Below are positions 29,057 through 37,417 of a stretch of DNA of 64,000 nucleotides, piece by piece. Origin of the DNA: Thermoplasmata archaeon. GTDB lineage: Archaea > Thermoplasmatota > Thermoplasmata > Lutacidiplasmatales > UBA184. The notes beneath the pieces were generated by a model, which saw only the letters and a list, made by a program, of their open reading frames with translations, was not told the DNA's origin and made no database searches. Every line of letters begins with the position of its first letter. The stretch's first letter is position 1. The translations under genes and the position numbers were made by a program. The stretch covers positions 1-64,000 of the forward strand of contig JAKIVS010000010.1 of the NCBI GenBank assembly GCA_022750435.1, in the 5' to 3' direction.

Positions 29057-29947
29057 CTACAGGTAGGCGTGGAGGAGGCCACGGAGCGGGTCGAACTCCG
29101 CCATCACCGCGCGTTCCTCCGCGGCCGTGAGCGCTTCGTACGGCGCCCGGAATCCGGACGACGCCCCGCGGACCTGGGAGACGAGGAACTTCGTGGCGGA
29201 GGGGAACGGGCCGGCCCGCATCGCCCCCGCGACCCGGTCGACCAGACCCTGGAGCTCGGAGGCCCGGGCCGTCTCGTGGGCGAGCGCGGCGCGGACGAGA
29301 GCGACGGCGAGCCTCGGAACGACGTTCGCCGTCTCGAGCAGGGCCCCGCCCGCTCCCCTCCCGATCGCATCGGCGGCGAGGCCGTCGACTCCGGAGAAGA
29401 CGGCGAACCCCTCTGGCGCGCCGCCGAGGAATCCCTCCACGCTCGTGAGGAATCCCGCCGCGTCGACGACCCCGTCGAGGACCCGCTCGCGGGCCAGCCG
29501 GTGCACGAGCTCCGGGGCAAGGGAGTACCCCGCAAACGCGGGGAGGTTGGCCGCCAGCAGCGGGATCTTGCTCCCGTCTCGGAGGGCCCGGTAGTAGTGC
29601 GCGACCGCCTCCGACGTCGGATGGAGGAAGTACGGCGGAACGGCGACGAGCGCCCCCGCGCCTCGCTCCTCCGCCGATTGGGCAAACCGGACGGCGAGTC
29701 GCGTGCTGGGAGCACCGACGCCCACCCAAGCGTCCGATTTCCCCGTCAGGCTCTCGATCGTGGACTCCAGGAGGAGGCGTCGCTCGGCTTCCTCGACGGA
29801 CGCAATCTCGCCGACCGCGCTGAGCACGAAGACGTGGTCGACGCCGGCCGCGGAGATCCCGCGGACGAACGGCCCGTTGCGTCCTGCGTCGAACTCTCCC
29901 TCCTCCCCGAACAGCGTCGGGACGGGGACGACGAGCCCGCGGAGCAT
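29057..29947 (-). CDS. DapA/DHDPS-superfamily protein with atypical active site
   Basis: VPVPTLFGEEGEFD...GVDHVFVLSAVGEIASVEEAERRLLLE...WVGVGAPSTRLAVRFAQ...GALVAVPPYF... family signature; catalytic Lys/Tyr positions altered (see finding). Confidence 0.85.
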   Translation of the reverse strand: MLRGLVVPVPTLFGEEGEFDAGRNGPFVRGISAAGVDHVFVLSAVGEIASVEEAERRLLLESTIESLTGKSDAWVGVGAPSTRLAVRFAQSAEERGAGALVAVPPYFLHPTSEAVAHYYRALRDGSKIPLLAANLPAFAGYSLAPELVHRLARERVLDGVVDAAGFLTSVEGFLGGAPEGFAVFSGVDGLAADAIGRGAGGALLETANVVPRLAVALVRAALAHETARASELQGLVDRVAGAMRAGPFPSATKFLVSQVRGASSGFRAPYEALTAAEERAVMAEFDPLRGLLHAYL

Positions 29948-30001
29948 CGACGGGGAAGGCGACTCGCGCTTATGGGGTGCGCGCCGTACCCGCTCCCACC
30001 G

Positions 30002-30700
30002 ATGGGGCGCGCCACCCTCGCCTCTCCACCACCCCCGCCGGTGGGCGCGGTCCTCGGCATCGACGAGGCGGGGCGGGGCAGTCTGGTCGGCCCCCTCGTG
30101 GTCGGCGGGTTCCTCGTCGACGCCGAACGGATCTCGGAGTTGACCGAACTCGGGGTCCGGGACTCCAAGCGGCTTACCCCCGCGCGGCGCGAGGAGATCT
30201 TCGCCGCGCTCCCGTCCGTGGGCCGGTGCTGGGCGGTCCCACTCCCTCCGCGCACCGTCGACCGGGCCGTCCACAAGGGACAGCTCAACGGTCTCGAGCT
30301 CGACGCCTTCGCGTCGATTGTCCGCAGCGCCCGGCCGGACATGGCCTACGCGGACGCCTGCGACCCGGTCGCCGAACGGTTCGGCCGTCGGCTCGGCGAG
30401 GCTTCCGGGAACATCTGCCTCGTCCATGCCCGTCACAAGGCCGACCGGGACCTGCCGGTGGTCGGCGCGGCGTCGATCGTGGCGAAGGTCCACCGCGACC
30501 GCGCCCTCGGCCGCTTGCGCGCGAAGCTCGGCGACGACCTGGGGAGCGGCTACCCGTCCGACCGAGGGACCGTCGAGTTCGTGCGCCAGGCGATCTCGGG
30601 AGGCGGCCCGCTCCCCTCGTGGCTGCGGGCGTCGTGGGCGACGACGGAGAGACTTATTCAACGGCGGACGGCTCGACCGCTCGAGGGCTTCGGGCCATGA
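30002..30700 (+). CDS. rnhB: Ribonuclease HII
   Basis: GIDEAGRGSLVGPLVVGG, RDSKRLTPARRE, AYADACDP, ARHKADRDLPVVGAASIVAKVHRD. Confidence 0.95.
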   Translation: MGRATLASPPPPPVGAVLGIDEAGRGSLVGPLVVGGFLVDAERISELTELGVRDSKRLTPARREEIFAALPSVGRCWAVPLPPRTVDRAVHKGQLNGLELDAFASIVRSARPDMAYADACDPVAERFGRRLGEASGNICLVHARHKADRDLPVVGAASIVAKVHRDRALGRLRAKLGDDLGSGYPSDRGTVEFVRQAISGGGPLPSWLRASWATTERLIQRRTARPLEGFGP

Positions 30701-31029
30701 TCGAGGAGACGCTCGCCGGCGTCGTCGAGCGGTTCAACCGCCACGGGGACCGCAACCCGGCGGTCCGAGCCGAGCTCGAAGGGTTCGAGCGTACCATCCG
30801 GATCCACCTGACCGATGAGGGGACCTACGCGGTCGACCTGCACGGAGGTCGTCTCACGAACCTCCGCAGCGACGGCACCGGGAAGGCCGACATGACGATC
30901 ACGACCGACCGCGCGACGCTCCTCGGCCTCGTCGCAAAGGAGATTGGACCCATGAAGGCCCTGGTGACGCGGAAGCTCGCCATCGACGGCAGCCTCGAGG
31001 ACAAGCTGCTGTTCCGCAAGCTGCTCTAG
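30697..31029 (+). CDS. SCP2 sterol-binding-like domain protein
   Basis: 110 aa; YAVDLHGGRLTNLRSDGTGKADMTITTDRATLLGLVAKEIGPMKALVTRKLAIDGS; ATG/TGA overlap with rnhB. Confidence 0.75.
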   Translation: MIEETLAGVVERFNRHGDRNPAVRAELEGFERTIRIHLTDEGTYAVDLHGGRLTNLRSDGTGKADMTITTDRATLLGLVAKEIGPMKALVTRKLAIDGSLEDKLLFRKLL

Positions 31030-31042
31030 GCAGCGACCGTCG

Positions 31043-31543
31043 CTACGGCAGGAAGACGCAGGCGGCGATGCAGACGCCGTAGTGGTCCATCGGGATCACG
31101 AGCTCTTCCGTCCGGTAGTGGATCCGCCGCAGCTCCACGCCGCGGAAGTGGGCGATCTCCTCCATCCGCCAGCGGAGGAACTCCTTCAGCGACTTCTGCG
31201 TCCCGTGCACGTGGCCCTCGGCGACGTAGCCGCCCTGGCCGTCCGTCCGGAACCCGTAGGCGATGCCGGAGCTGATGACCTCGCCCTCGCCTCCGCCCAT
31301 CCGCGCGAGGACGCAATGCGTGATGGCGCCGCGCGAGATCGCGAGGCGGTCGACCTGCCGGATCCCGATCGGCAGCACCGAGGAGACGCTGACCAGGTTC
31401 TGCTCGCCGATGCCGGCCTGGAGGAGCGCGAGGTCGAACGCGTTCAACTCGCTGGTCTTGTTGATCCCCTTCCCGCTGGTGGCGAAGAATCGGGTCGGGA
31501 TTGGGACGAGGGTCCCTTCGCGAGCCTCGGCGCGACGTGGCAC
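31043..31543 (-). CDS. pdaD: Pyruvoyl-dependent arginine decarboxylase
   Basis: IPTRFFATSGKG...NLVSVSSVLP (Ser-Ser processing site)...GEVISSGIAYGF. Confidence 0.93.
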   Translation of the reverse strand: MPRRAEAREGTLVPIPTRFFATSGKGINKTSELNAFDLALLQAGIGEQNLVSVSSVLPIGIRQVDRLAISRGAITHCVLARMGGGEGEVISSGIAYGFRTDGQGGYVAEGHVHGTQKSLKEFLRWRMEEIAHFRGVELRRIHYRTEELVIPMDHYGVCIAACVFLP

Positions 31544-31638
31544 GAGGGGCGGGGAGCGGTTTCGCGGCTTAACCTTTCGGTCGAGAACGGCCCGTCGGGA
31601 CCGATTCGGAGCGCCCGCGCGGGCCGGCGACCCGCCGA

Positions 31639-32211
31639 CTAGACCATGATGGCGTGGCGGCGGCGCATGGACTCTTCGCTCTCGTGGCGCACGCGCATCA
31701 GCTCCGCCACCAAGGCGTCCGTGAGTCGGAGGGCCGCCGACTCGAACAGGGTCCCGAGGGGAGCGATCCGGATCCGGTCGGCATCTTCCGGAAAGTCGAG
31801 GGTGAGGAGGAGCGTCGCCGCGTGGGCGAGCTTGGAGGTCGAGCGGGCGGTCAGGACGATCAGCTCGGACCCCTCGCGTCGGACGATATTCGCCGTCGCG
31901 ATCGACGACTGGCTCTCGCCGGCCCCGGAGAGGATGAACACCGCGTCGCCGCGCCGAACGATCGGGGTGACGCTCTCGCCGATCACGTAGGCGGTGAGAC
32001 CGATCTGCACGAGCCGCATCGCGAAGGCGCGGCCGATGATGCCGGAGCGGCCGGCGCCGTAGACGAACGTGGCGGGCGCCTTCGCGAGGATCGCCACCGC
32101 GCGGTCGATGGTCGCCGGGTCGAGCTGGTCGAGCGCCTCGCTGACGCGTCGACCGATGTAGGCCTGGGCCCGGGAGAACACCGGGCCGTCAGTGCTGCCG
32201 GCGTCGGTCAC
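31639..32211 (-). CDS. SIS-domain sugar-phosphate isomerase, 6-phospho-3-hexuloisomerase-like
   Basis: FVYGAGRSGIIGRAFAMRLVQIGLTAYVIGESVTPIVRRGDAVFILSGAGESQS; GTG start. Confidence 0.85.
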   Translation of the reverse strand: MTDAGSTDGPVFSRAQAYIGRRVSEALDQLDPATIDRAVAILAKAPATFVYGAGRSGIIGRAFAMRLVQIGLTAYVIGESVTPIVRRGDAVFILSGAGESQSSIATANIVRREGSELIVLTARSTSKLAHAATLLLTLDFPEDADRIRIAPLGTLFESAALRLTDALVAELMRVRHESEESMRRRHAIMV

Positions 32212-33379
32212 GTCCGGACCTCTTGGGGGTCGGCGCGCGGGAGGGGAGGCGGGCCGCGAGCGCCTGCCGCGGTCGCGCCGTCGCGAGGGACGGCGTGCGG
32301 ACGACGGTCTTCGCCGGAGTCCGCGGGACCACGGTCGGCGCGACACGCTTCACGGCGGCGTTCGCGGGTGCGTGCTTCTTCGCGTAGCGCTTGGAGAGCG
32401 AGCGCTCGTAGAGGAGCTTCATGTACATCGCGTCGTGCTCGAGGAGCGGAGAACTCGAGATCACGGTCACGTCGTACTCCCGCTCGCTGAACAGTTCGGC
32501 GACCGGGTCGAACCGGGCCTGGCCGCGTTTGATCGGCGTCAGCCGGAACTCGCCGGGGCCGTAGAACTCGACGCCGGCGAAGTTCATGTACAGTTCGCCG
32601 CCGCTCGCCTTCACGAACTCCTCGACGACCGGGCGCAGATCGTCCGGGGTGTCGAAGGTCCTCCGCTCGCGGGCAGAGATGTGCGGCAGGTTGAGGACCG
32701 GGACCACGCCCTTCACCTGGTGAGCGATCTCGAGGATCTCTTCGCGGGAACCGAACACGTCGGGGTGACCGGACGGCTCGATCGCGAGACGGACGGTGCC
32801 GTGGGAGTATTCCTTCAGCCAGTCGGAGAGCTCGTGGGCGACGCGCGTCAGTTCCTGGACGCTGTCGGACCGCGTTCCGGGTCCGTAGAATCCGAGATGC
32901 GTGACCGCCATGCGCGCCCCGAGCCCCTCGGCGAGCACCGAGGCCCACTGGATCTGTCGGAGGGAGCGTTCCCGGGCCTCCTGGCTCCCGAAGAAATCCA
33001 CGTAGTACGGGGCGTGGAGCGTGAGGTCCACGTCGAGGGCGCGCGCGAGCGCGCGGGTCTGCGCGAGGTCCGCGTAGTCCTTCGCGAGGCTCCACGTGAG
33101 CGCGGTGATCGAGTCCTTCCGGCCGACGGGCGTCACCATCCGGGCCGCCGTTGGGATCGCGGAACCGGTCCCCGGGCCGACGCCGACGATGAGCTGGAGG
33201 GCGATGTCGCGCGCGGTCTTGCCGATCTCCTCGTCGAGGACGACGCGCGTGAGCGGATTGACCTTGATGAACTGCACTTCCATCGCGGTCAGGCCGAGAT
33301 GGTGGACGTCGGAGATCCCGTCGCGCAGGGTGCGTCCCTTACACGAAAGAGGGATCCCTGCAGGACCGAACCGAATCAC
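32189..33379 (-). CDS. Xylose-isomerase-like/endonuclease IV-like TIM barrel with long basic tail
   Basis: LHAPYYVDF, AVTHLGFYG, RLAIEPSGHPDVFG, LNFAG-type metal-site motifs; tail KRYAKKHAPANAAVKRVAPTVVPRTPAKTVVRT...; GTG start. Confidence 0.8.
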   Translation of the reverse strand: MIRFGPAGIPLSCKGRTLRDGISDVHHLGLTAMEVQFIKVNPLTRVVLDEEIGKTARDIALQLIVGVGPGTGSAIPTAARMVTPVGRKDSITALTWSLAKDYADLAQTRALARALDVDLTLHAPYYVDFFGSQEARERSLRQIQWASVLAEGLGARMAVTHLGFYGPGTRSDSVQELTRVAHELSDWLKEYSHGTVRLAIEPSGHPDVFGSREEILEIAHQVKGVVPVLNLPHISARERRTFDTPDDLRPVVEEFVKASGGELYMNFAGVEFYGPGEFRLTPIKRGQARFDPVAELFSEREYDVTVISSSPLLEHDAMYMKLLYERSLSKRYAKKHAPANAAVKRVAPTVVPRTPAKTVVRTPSLATARPRQALAARLPSRAPTPKRSGRDRRRQH

Positions 33380-33425
33380 AACTAACCGAACCTCAAAATA
33401 GGCGGGAGGGGGGGATTCGACGGCC

Positions 33426-34070
33426 CTATATATGGGGTGGGGCGGCGGCTCGAAGCGGCACGAAACGCACCGCCGGACCGACCACGGTGGACCCCGCGGT
33501 CCCCTTCCTTCGGAAGACGGTGAGCATCTGCCCCATGGCATGGCCCACCGGCGCCACCACCCGCCCGCCGTCCACGACGGCCGCGGGCCAGGTCGGGGAG
33601 AGCACGCTCGTCGCACAGGAGACGAGGACCGCGTCGAAGACGGGCCCCTCGGGGACCGCCTCGCGGCCGTCCCGGATGCGGATCGTCGCGTCGACTCCCA
33701 ATTGGGCGAGGGTCGCCCGGCTCCGATTGGCGAGGCCCGGGTCGATCTCGACTCCGACGAGGTGGCCGGACGGGCCGACGATCGCCGACGCGACCGCAAG
33801 GAGGTAGCCGCTCCCGCTCCCAATCTCGAGCAGGTTCGCGCCGCGATGGAGCTTCGCCAACTCGAGTTGGAGGGCGACCATGTGCGGCGCCGAGATCGAC
33901 GTAAAGTCGTCGCCGAGGGGGATCGGCTCGTCGTCGTACGCCCGGGCGAGGTACGCTCGGGGCACGAACAGGTGGCGCGGCACCGACCGCAGCGCCTTCG
34001 CGACGGCGGGCGGCATCGGCCCGAGGGCGCCGACCATGCGCGCCGCCGACTCGGCCCACGTCTCGGTCAT
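33426..34070 (-). CDS. pcm: Protein-L-isoaspartate O-methyltransferase
   Basis: SVPRHLFVPRAYLARAYDDEPIPLG, TSISAPHMVALQLE, NLLEIGSGSGYLLAV. Confidence 0.93.
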   Translation of the reverse strand: MTETWAESAARMVGALGPMPPAVAKALRSVPRHLFVPRAYLARAYDDEPIPLGDDFTSISAPHMVALQLELAKLHRGANLLEIGSGSGYLLAVASAIVGPSGHLVGVEIDPGLANRSRATLAQLGVDATIRIRDGREAVPEGPVFDAVLVSCATSVLSPTWPAAVVDGGRVVAPVGHAMGQMLTVFRRKGTAGSTVVGPAVRFVPLRAAAPPHI

Positions 34071-34675
34071 GGGGACGGAACGACCGGATGGAACCGGAGC
34101 CCGACGAGGTACAGCTCGCTCGAGCGCTCGCGCGACGCCGGGGGCTTCGTCCGCTGCCACCGGCGGAACGAGGGCCCGATGTCCCGGTCGAGCTCGTCGA
34201 GCATCTCGCCGGCGAACACCTTCGCCACGAACGAGCCGTCCTTCGCGAGGACCTCTCGGGCGAGGTCGAACGCGGACCGGACGAGCGCCACCGAGCGGGC
34301 GTGGTCGGTCGAGTAGGCGCCGCTGATCCTCGGCGACATGTCGGAGAGGACGACGTCGAAGCGCTCCGGACCGAGACGGCCAACAAGCCCCGGGGAGCCG
34401 ACCATTCCCCGGACGACCGTGACCCCGCGCGCCGGTTCGATGTCGCGCGGGTCCACGGCGACGACCGAGCCCTTCCGCCCCACGCGCTCGGCGGCGACCA
34501 AGGACCAGCCTCCCGGCGCGGCACCGAGGTCGAGGACCCGGTCGCCAATGCGGAAGATCGGGAAACGCTCGGCGAGGTGCTCCAGCTTGAACGCCGCCCG
34601 CGAGCGCAGACCCTCGGACTGCGCCGCCCGGTAGTACGGGTCGCGCCGCCGCTCCGCGACGAACCGCCGTCCCAT
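34067..34675 (-). CDS. RlmE/FtsJ-type 2'-O-ribose methyltransferase
   Basis: DPYYRAAQSEGLRSRAAFKLEHLAERF, VLDLGAAPGGWSLVA, DVVLSDMSPRISGAYSTDHARS, FVAKVF. Confidence 0.93.
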   Translation of the reverse strand: MGRRFVAERRRDPYYRAAQSEGLRSRAAFKLEHLAERFPIFRIGDRVLDLGAAPGGWSLVAAERVGRKGSVVAVDPRDIEPARGVTVVRGMVGSPGLVGRLGPERFDVVLSDMSPRISGAYSTDHARSVALVRSAFDLAREVLAKDGSFVAKVFAGEMLDELDRDIGPSFRRWQRTKPPASRERSSELYLVGLRFHPVVPSP

Positions 34676-34732
34676 CCGGTTCCCTACGCGAGGCCGGGCC
34701 TTAACCCGCTCGCGCACGACGCGGCGCCGGAG

Positions 34733-34807
34733 TGGGGCCGTCCGAATTTGAATCGGAGTCTCTTGCACCCCAAGCAAGAAGGATGGACCAAGCTACCCCA
34801 CGGCCCC
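34733..34807 (-). tRNA. tRNA-Pro(GGG)
   Basis: Minus strand GGGGCCGTGGGGTAGCTTGGTCCATCCTTCTTGCTTGGGGTGCAAGAGACTCCGATTCAAATTCGGACGGCCCCA. Acceptor GGGGCCG/CGGCCCC, anticodon stem CTTGC/GCAAG with 7-nt loop TTGGGGT, T-arm TCCGA-TTCAAAT-TCGGA, discriminator A. Confidence 0.95.
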
Positions 34808-34867
34808 GTCGGTCGCCGGGGCATCGGACCGAGGTGGGGAAGATAACCGTTTCCGGACCGACCCGAA

Positions 34868-35053
34868 CTACCGGTGGACAATCAGCCAACCGGCGGCCGC
34901 CACGACGATGAGGATCGCCGTCGAGACCGCCGAGAGCCAGAAGAAGGTCCAGAGGTCGGCCGACCCCTCCTCGGGGGAAACACCGACGCCCGGCGTGGAG
35001 CTTCCCGGGGTCGTGGTGTACGGATTGACGACGGTCGTCTCGGCAGGCGCCAT
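34868..35053 (-). CDS. Small single-TM protein
   Basis: 61 aa with C-terminal TM DLWTFFWLSAVSTAILIVVAAAGWLIVHR. Confidence 0.55.
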   Translation of the reverse strand: MAPAETTVVNPYTTTPGSSTPGVGVSPEEGSADLWTFFWLSAVSTAILIVVAAAGWLIVHR

Positions 35054-35103
35054 GGGGACAATCGGGTGTACGTCCCGGCCCGATTCTTAACGACTCGGTT
35101 CGT

Positions 35104-35817
35104 TCAGGCGGCGAACCAGGGGAGTCTCGCCGCCGGTCCGGTGGGCCGGAGGACGAGGGCATGGAGGTTCGATGCGGCGTCGCCGGGGGCGTAGGAGTCG
35201 CGCTGGGCGAGCTGGTAGAGCAGGAACAGCGCATCTTCGTCGGTGGTCACGCCGAGGGAGCGCTTCACGTCGATGTGGAACCGCTCGCCAAGGACCTCGA
35301 GGAGTTCGGAGAAGTCGACCGGGTTCTGGCCGCCCGAGGCGAACGCTCGGCGGAACATCCCGACCACGACGCCCGTGGAGAGTCGCAGGAGCGTCCGCCG
35401 GTCCACCACGATGGCGTGCCAGTGAGGCGTCTCGCGGCCGAGCCCACCCAACACCAGGATTCGGACCTCGCTGTCGATCTCCGCGCCGCCCACCGTCGCG
35501 ATGTGGTTCCACGCCGCTTCGGCCGCCATGTCGGTGCCGACGACGACGATGGCCCTTCCCCCGGCACCCTTCGCGGCGCTGCGCGCGAGGATGGGCGCCC
35601 ACGGGCCCTTCGCAGGACCCTCGGGGCTGTCGGGAACGAAGACCGGATACGTCCGCCGGGGAACGCCGGCTTCCTGCACCCAGAAGGCGGGGGGAGCCGT
35701 GACCTCGCGGCGTTGGGGCTCGACGCGGGAGTATCCGAGCCGACGAAGGGTCGACTCGGCCTCGCGCACGCGGTCCCGGTCGTCGTTCGAGGGCGCCCCC
35801 GGAGGCGTGCTCGTCAT
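35104..35817 (-). CDS. Hypothetical protein, no family recognised
   Basis: 237 aa MTSTPPGAPSNDDRDRVREAESTLRRLGYSRVEPQRREVTAPPAFWVQEAGV...; only plausible coding frame in the interval. Confidence 0.65.
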   Translation of the reverse strand: MTSTPPGAPSNDDRDRVREAESTLRRLGYSRVEPQRREVTAPPAFWVQEAGVPRRTYPVFVPDSPEGPAKGPWAPILARSAAKGAGGRAIVVVGTDMAAEAAWNHIATVGGAEIDSEVRILVLGGLGRETPHWHAIVVDRRTLLRLSTGVVVGMFRRAFASGGQNPVDFSELLEVLGERFHIDVKRSLGVTTDEDALFLLYQLAQRDSYAPGDAASNLHALVLRPTGPAARLPWFAA

Positions 35818-35877
35818 CGCCCTCCTAGCGGGACGACGTGGATAAGGGTGCGCCCACCGGTGGTCCGTGCGCGTTCG

Positions 35878-36804
35878 TCAGAACGGTCGCACTCCGAGGG
35901 CGGAGAGCCAGAAGTTCACGATCAGCACGACGATCACCGCGAGCAGGTACGGTCCCGAGCCGATGAACGCGCGCAGCGCGACCGGCTTATCGAACCGTTT
36001 CCAAAGCGGGATCGCGAGGAGGAGGTAGACCACGGACGCGGCGACGACGGCCACGGCGACCGGCCAGGCGAACGGGGCGACCCAGTCGAGGAGGAGCGAG
36101 GCCGGAAGGAGGAGGGCCGTCGAGACGACCACGACCCGGCCGGAGTAGCCCGGGTCGTCCATCTTCGGGAGCATCGGAAGGCCGACGCGGCGGTAGTCGT
36201 CCCGCAGCATGAGGGCCAGGCTCCAGAAGTGGGGGGGCGTCCAGAGGAACACGAGGAGGGCAAACGCGAGGACCGGAACGGTCCAGCTCCCGACCGCGGC
36301 CGCGCTCCCGGCCAAGGCGGGGGCGCTCCCGGCAAACCCGCCGACGACGATGTTCCAGTTGGTGCGGCGCTTCATCACGATCGTGTAGACGACGACGTAG
36401 GTCAGGCCGCCCAGGGCGATCGACAGGGCCGTCAGCGGGTTGAGCCACACATATGCGCCCCCGACCCCGAAGGCGAGGAGCCCCGTGCCCCCGAGGAGGA
36501 CGCCGCTGCTGTGCGCAATGCGAGCCCCGGGGAGCGGGCGGCTCTGGGTTCGCTTCATTCCGCCGTCGACGTCGCGGTCGAAGTAGTGGTTCAGCATCGC
36601 CGACCCCGCCGAAGCGAGGCCGCCGGTGAGCACGAGGAGTCCAAGGCGGGTGTAGTCGATGTGGCTCGGCAGCGCGAGGAAGTAGCCGGCGATCGCCACC
36701 ATCACGATCAGCGCGGTGATGCCGGGTTTCGTCAGCGTCAGAACGTCGCGCCAGAGCGCCCGCGCGGGAGCAGAGGCGGTCGGGGCCCCCGGTGCTTCGC
36801 TCAC
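35878..36804 (-). CDS. ctaB: Protoheme IX farnesyltransferase (heme O synthase)
   Basis: LTKPGITALIVMVAIAGYFLA, NHYFDRDVDGGMKRTQSRPLP, MKRRTNWNIVVGGFAGSAPAL, DDYRRVGLPML. Confidence 0.94.
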   Translation of the reverse strand: MSEAPGAPTASAPARALWRDVLTLTKPGITALIVMVAIAGYFLALPSHIDYTRLGLLVLTGGLASAGSAMLNHYFDRDVDGGMKRTQSRPLPGARIAHSSGVLLGGTGLLAFGVGGAYVWLNPLTALSIALGGLTYVVVYTIVMKRRTNWNIVVGGFAGSAPALAGSAAAVGSWTVPVLAFALLVFLWTPPHFWSLALMLRDDYRRVGLPMLPKMDDPGYSGRVVVVSTALLLPASLLLDWVAPFAWPVAVAVVAASVVYLLLAIPLWKRFDKPVALRAFIGSGPYLLAVIVVLIVNFWLSALGVRPF

Positions 36805-36832
36805 GATTGGTTCCTCGTCCCTCGGACGGCGT

Positions 36833-37408
36833 TCAGGGCTCGGCGGCGCGGGCGGGGGCTCCCGGGTCCCGTTGGCCCGACGGCGCGTCGCCCCGTTGCA
36901 TCCGGGCGAGCGTGACGCTCGCCGCCTCTTCGTCGGCCGCGGCTTCCGCCCAATCGGTCCAGAGTTTCGGAATCGACCTCAGGTTGGCCAGGAACGCGAT
37001 GACGAGCAGGATTCCAAGGAGGACCGTGGCGAAGACGAAGTGGAGGAGGACGACCATCGCCTGGAGGTCCGTCACCACTACGAGGCCGCCCAGGAACGCC
37101 TGGGCCAGCACCAACACCGCCGCCGAAACGGCGAGGCCGCGGAGCACCGGTCGTCGGCGCTCCGAGACGAGCCCGATCAGCGCCATCCCGGCGACGAGGA
37201 GACCCGTGACGAACGCGCTGACACGGTGGCTCCACTCGATGGCCGTCGCGCCGGAGAAGGGAGGCGCGAACGTCCCGTGGCAGCTCGGCCAATCCGGACA
37301 GGCGAGTCCGGCGTTGCTCGCGATGACATTCCCGCCGAGGACGATCGTCACGTAGGTGGCGAAGAACGCGGCGATGGCGAGGAGCCGGAAGATCGTGTGC
37401 TTCTCCAC
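36833..37408 (-). CDS. ctaA: Heme A synthase, compact half-size form
   Basis: GGNVIASNAGLACPDWPSCHGTFAPPFSGATAIEWSHRVSAFV...LAQAFLGGLVVVTDLQAMVVLLHF; 191 aa, about 4 TM. Confidence 0.9.
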   Translation of the reverse strand: MEKHTIFRLLAIAAFFATYVTIVLGGNVIASNAGLACPDWPSCHGTFAPPFSGATAIEWSHRVSAFVTGLLVAGMALIGLVSERRRPVLRGLAVSAAVLVLAQAFLGGLVVVTDLQAMVVLLHFVFATVLLGILLVIAFLANLRSIPKLWTDWAEAAADEEAASVTLARMQRGDAPSGQRDPGAPARAAEP

Positions 37409-37417
37409 GGACCTCTC

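Noticed and set aside
31043-31543. Pyruvoyl arginine decarboxylase as unusual
   Set aside because: Typical archaeal PdaD with its Ser-Ser processing site; ordinary polyamine gene.
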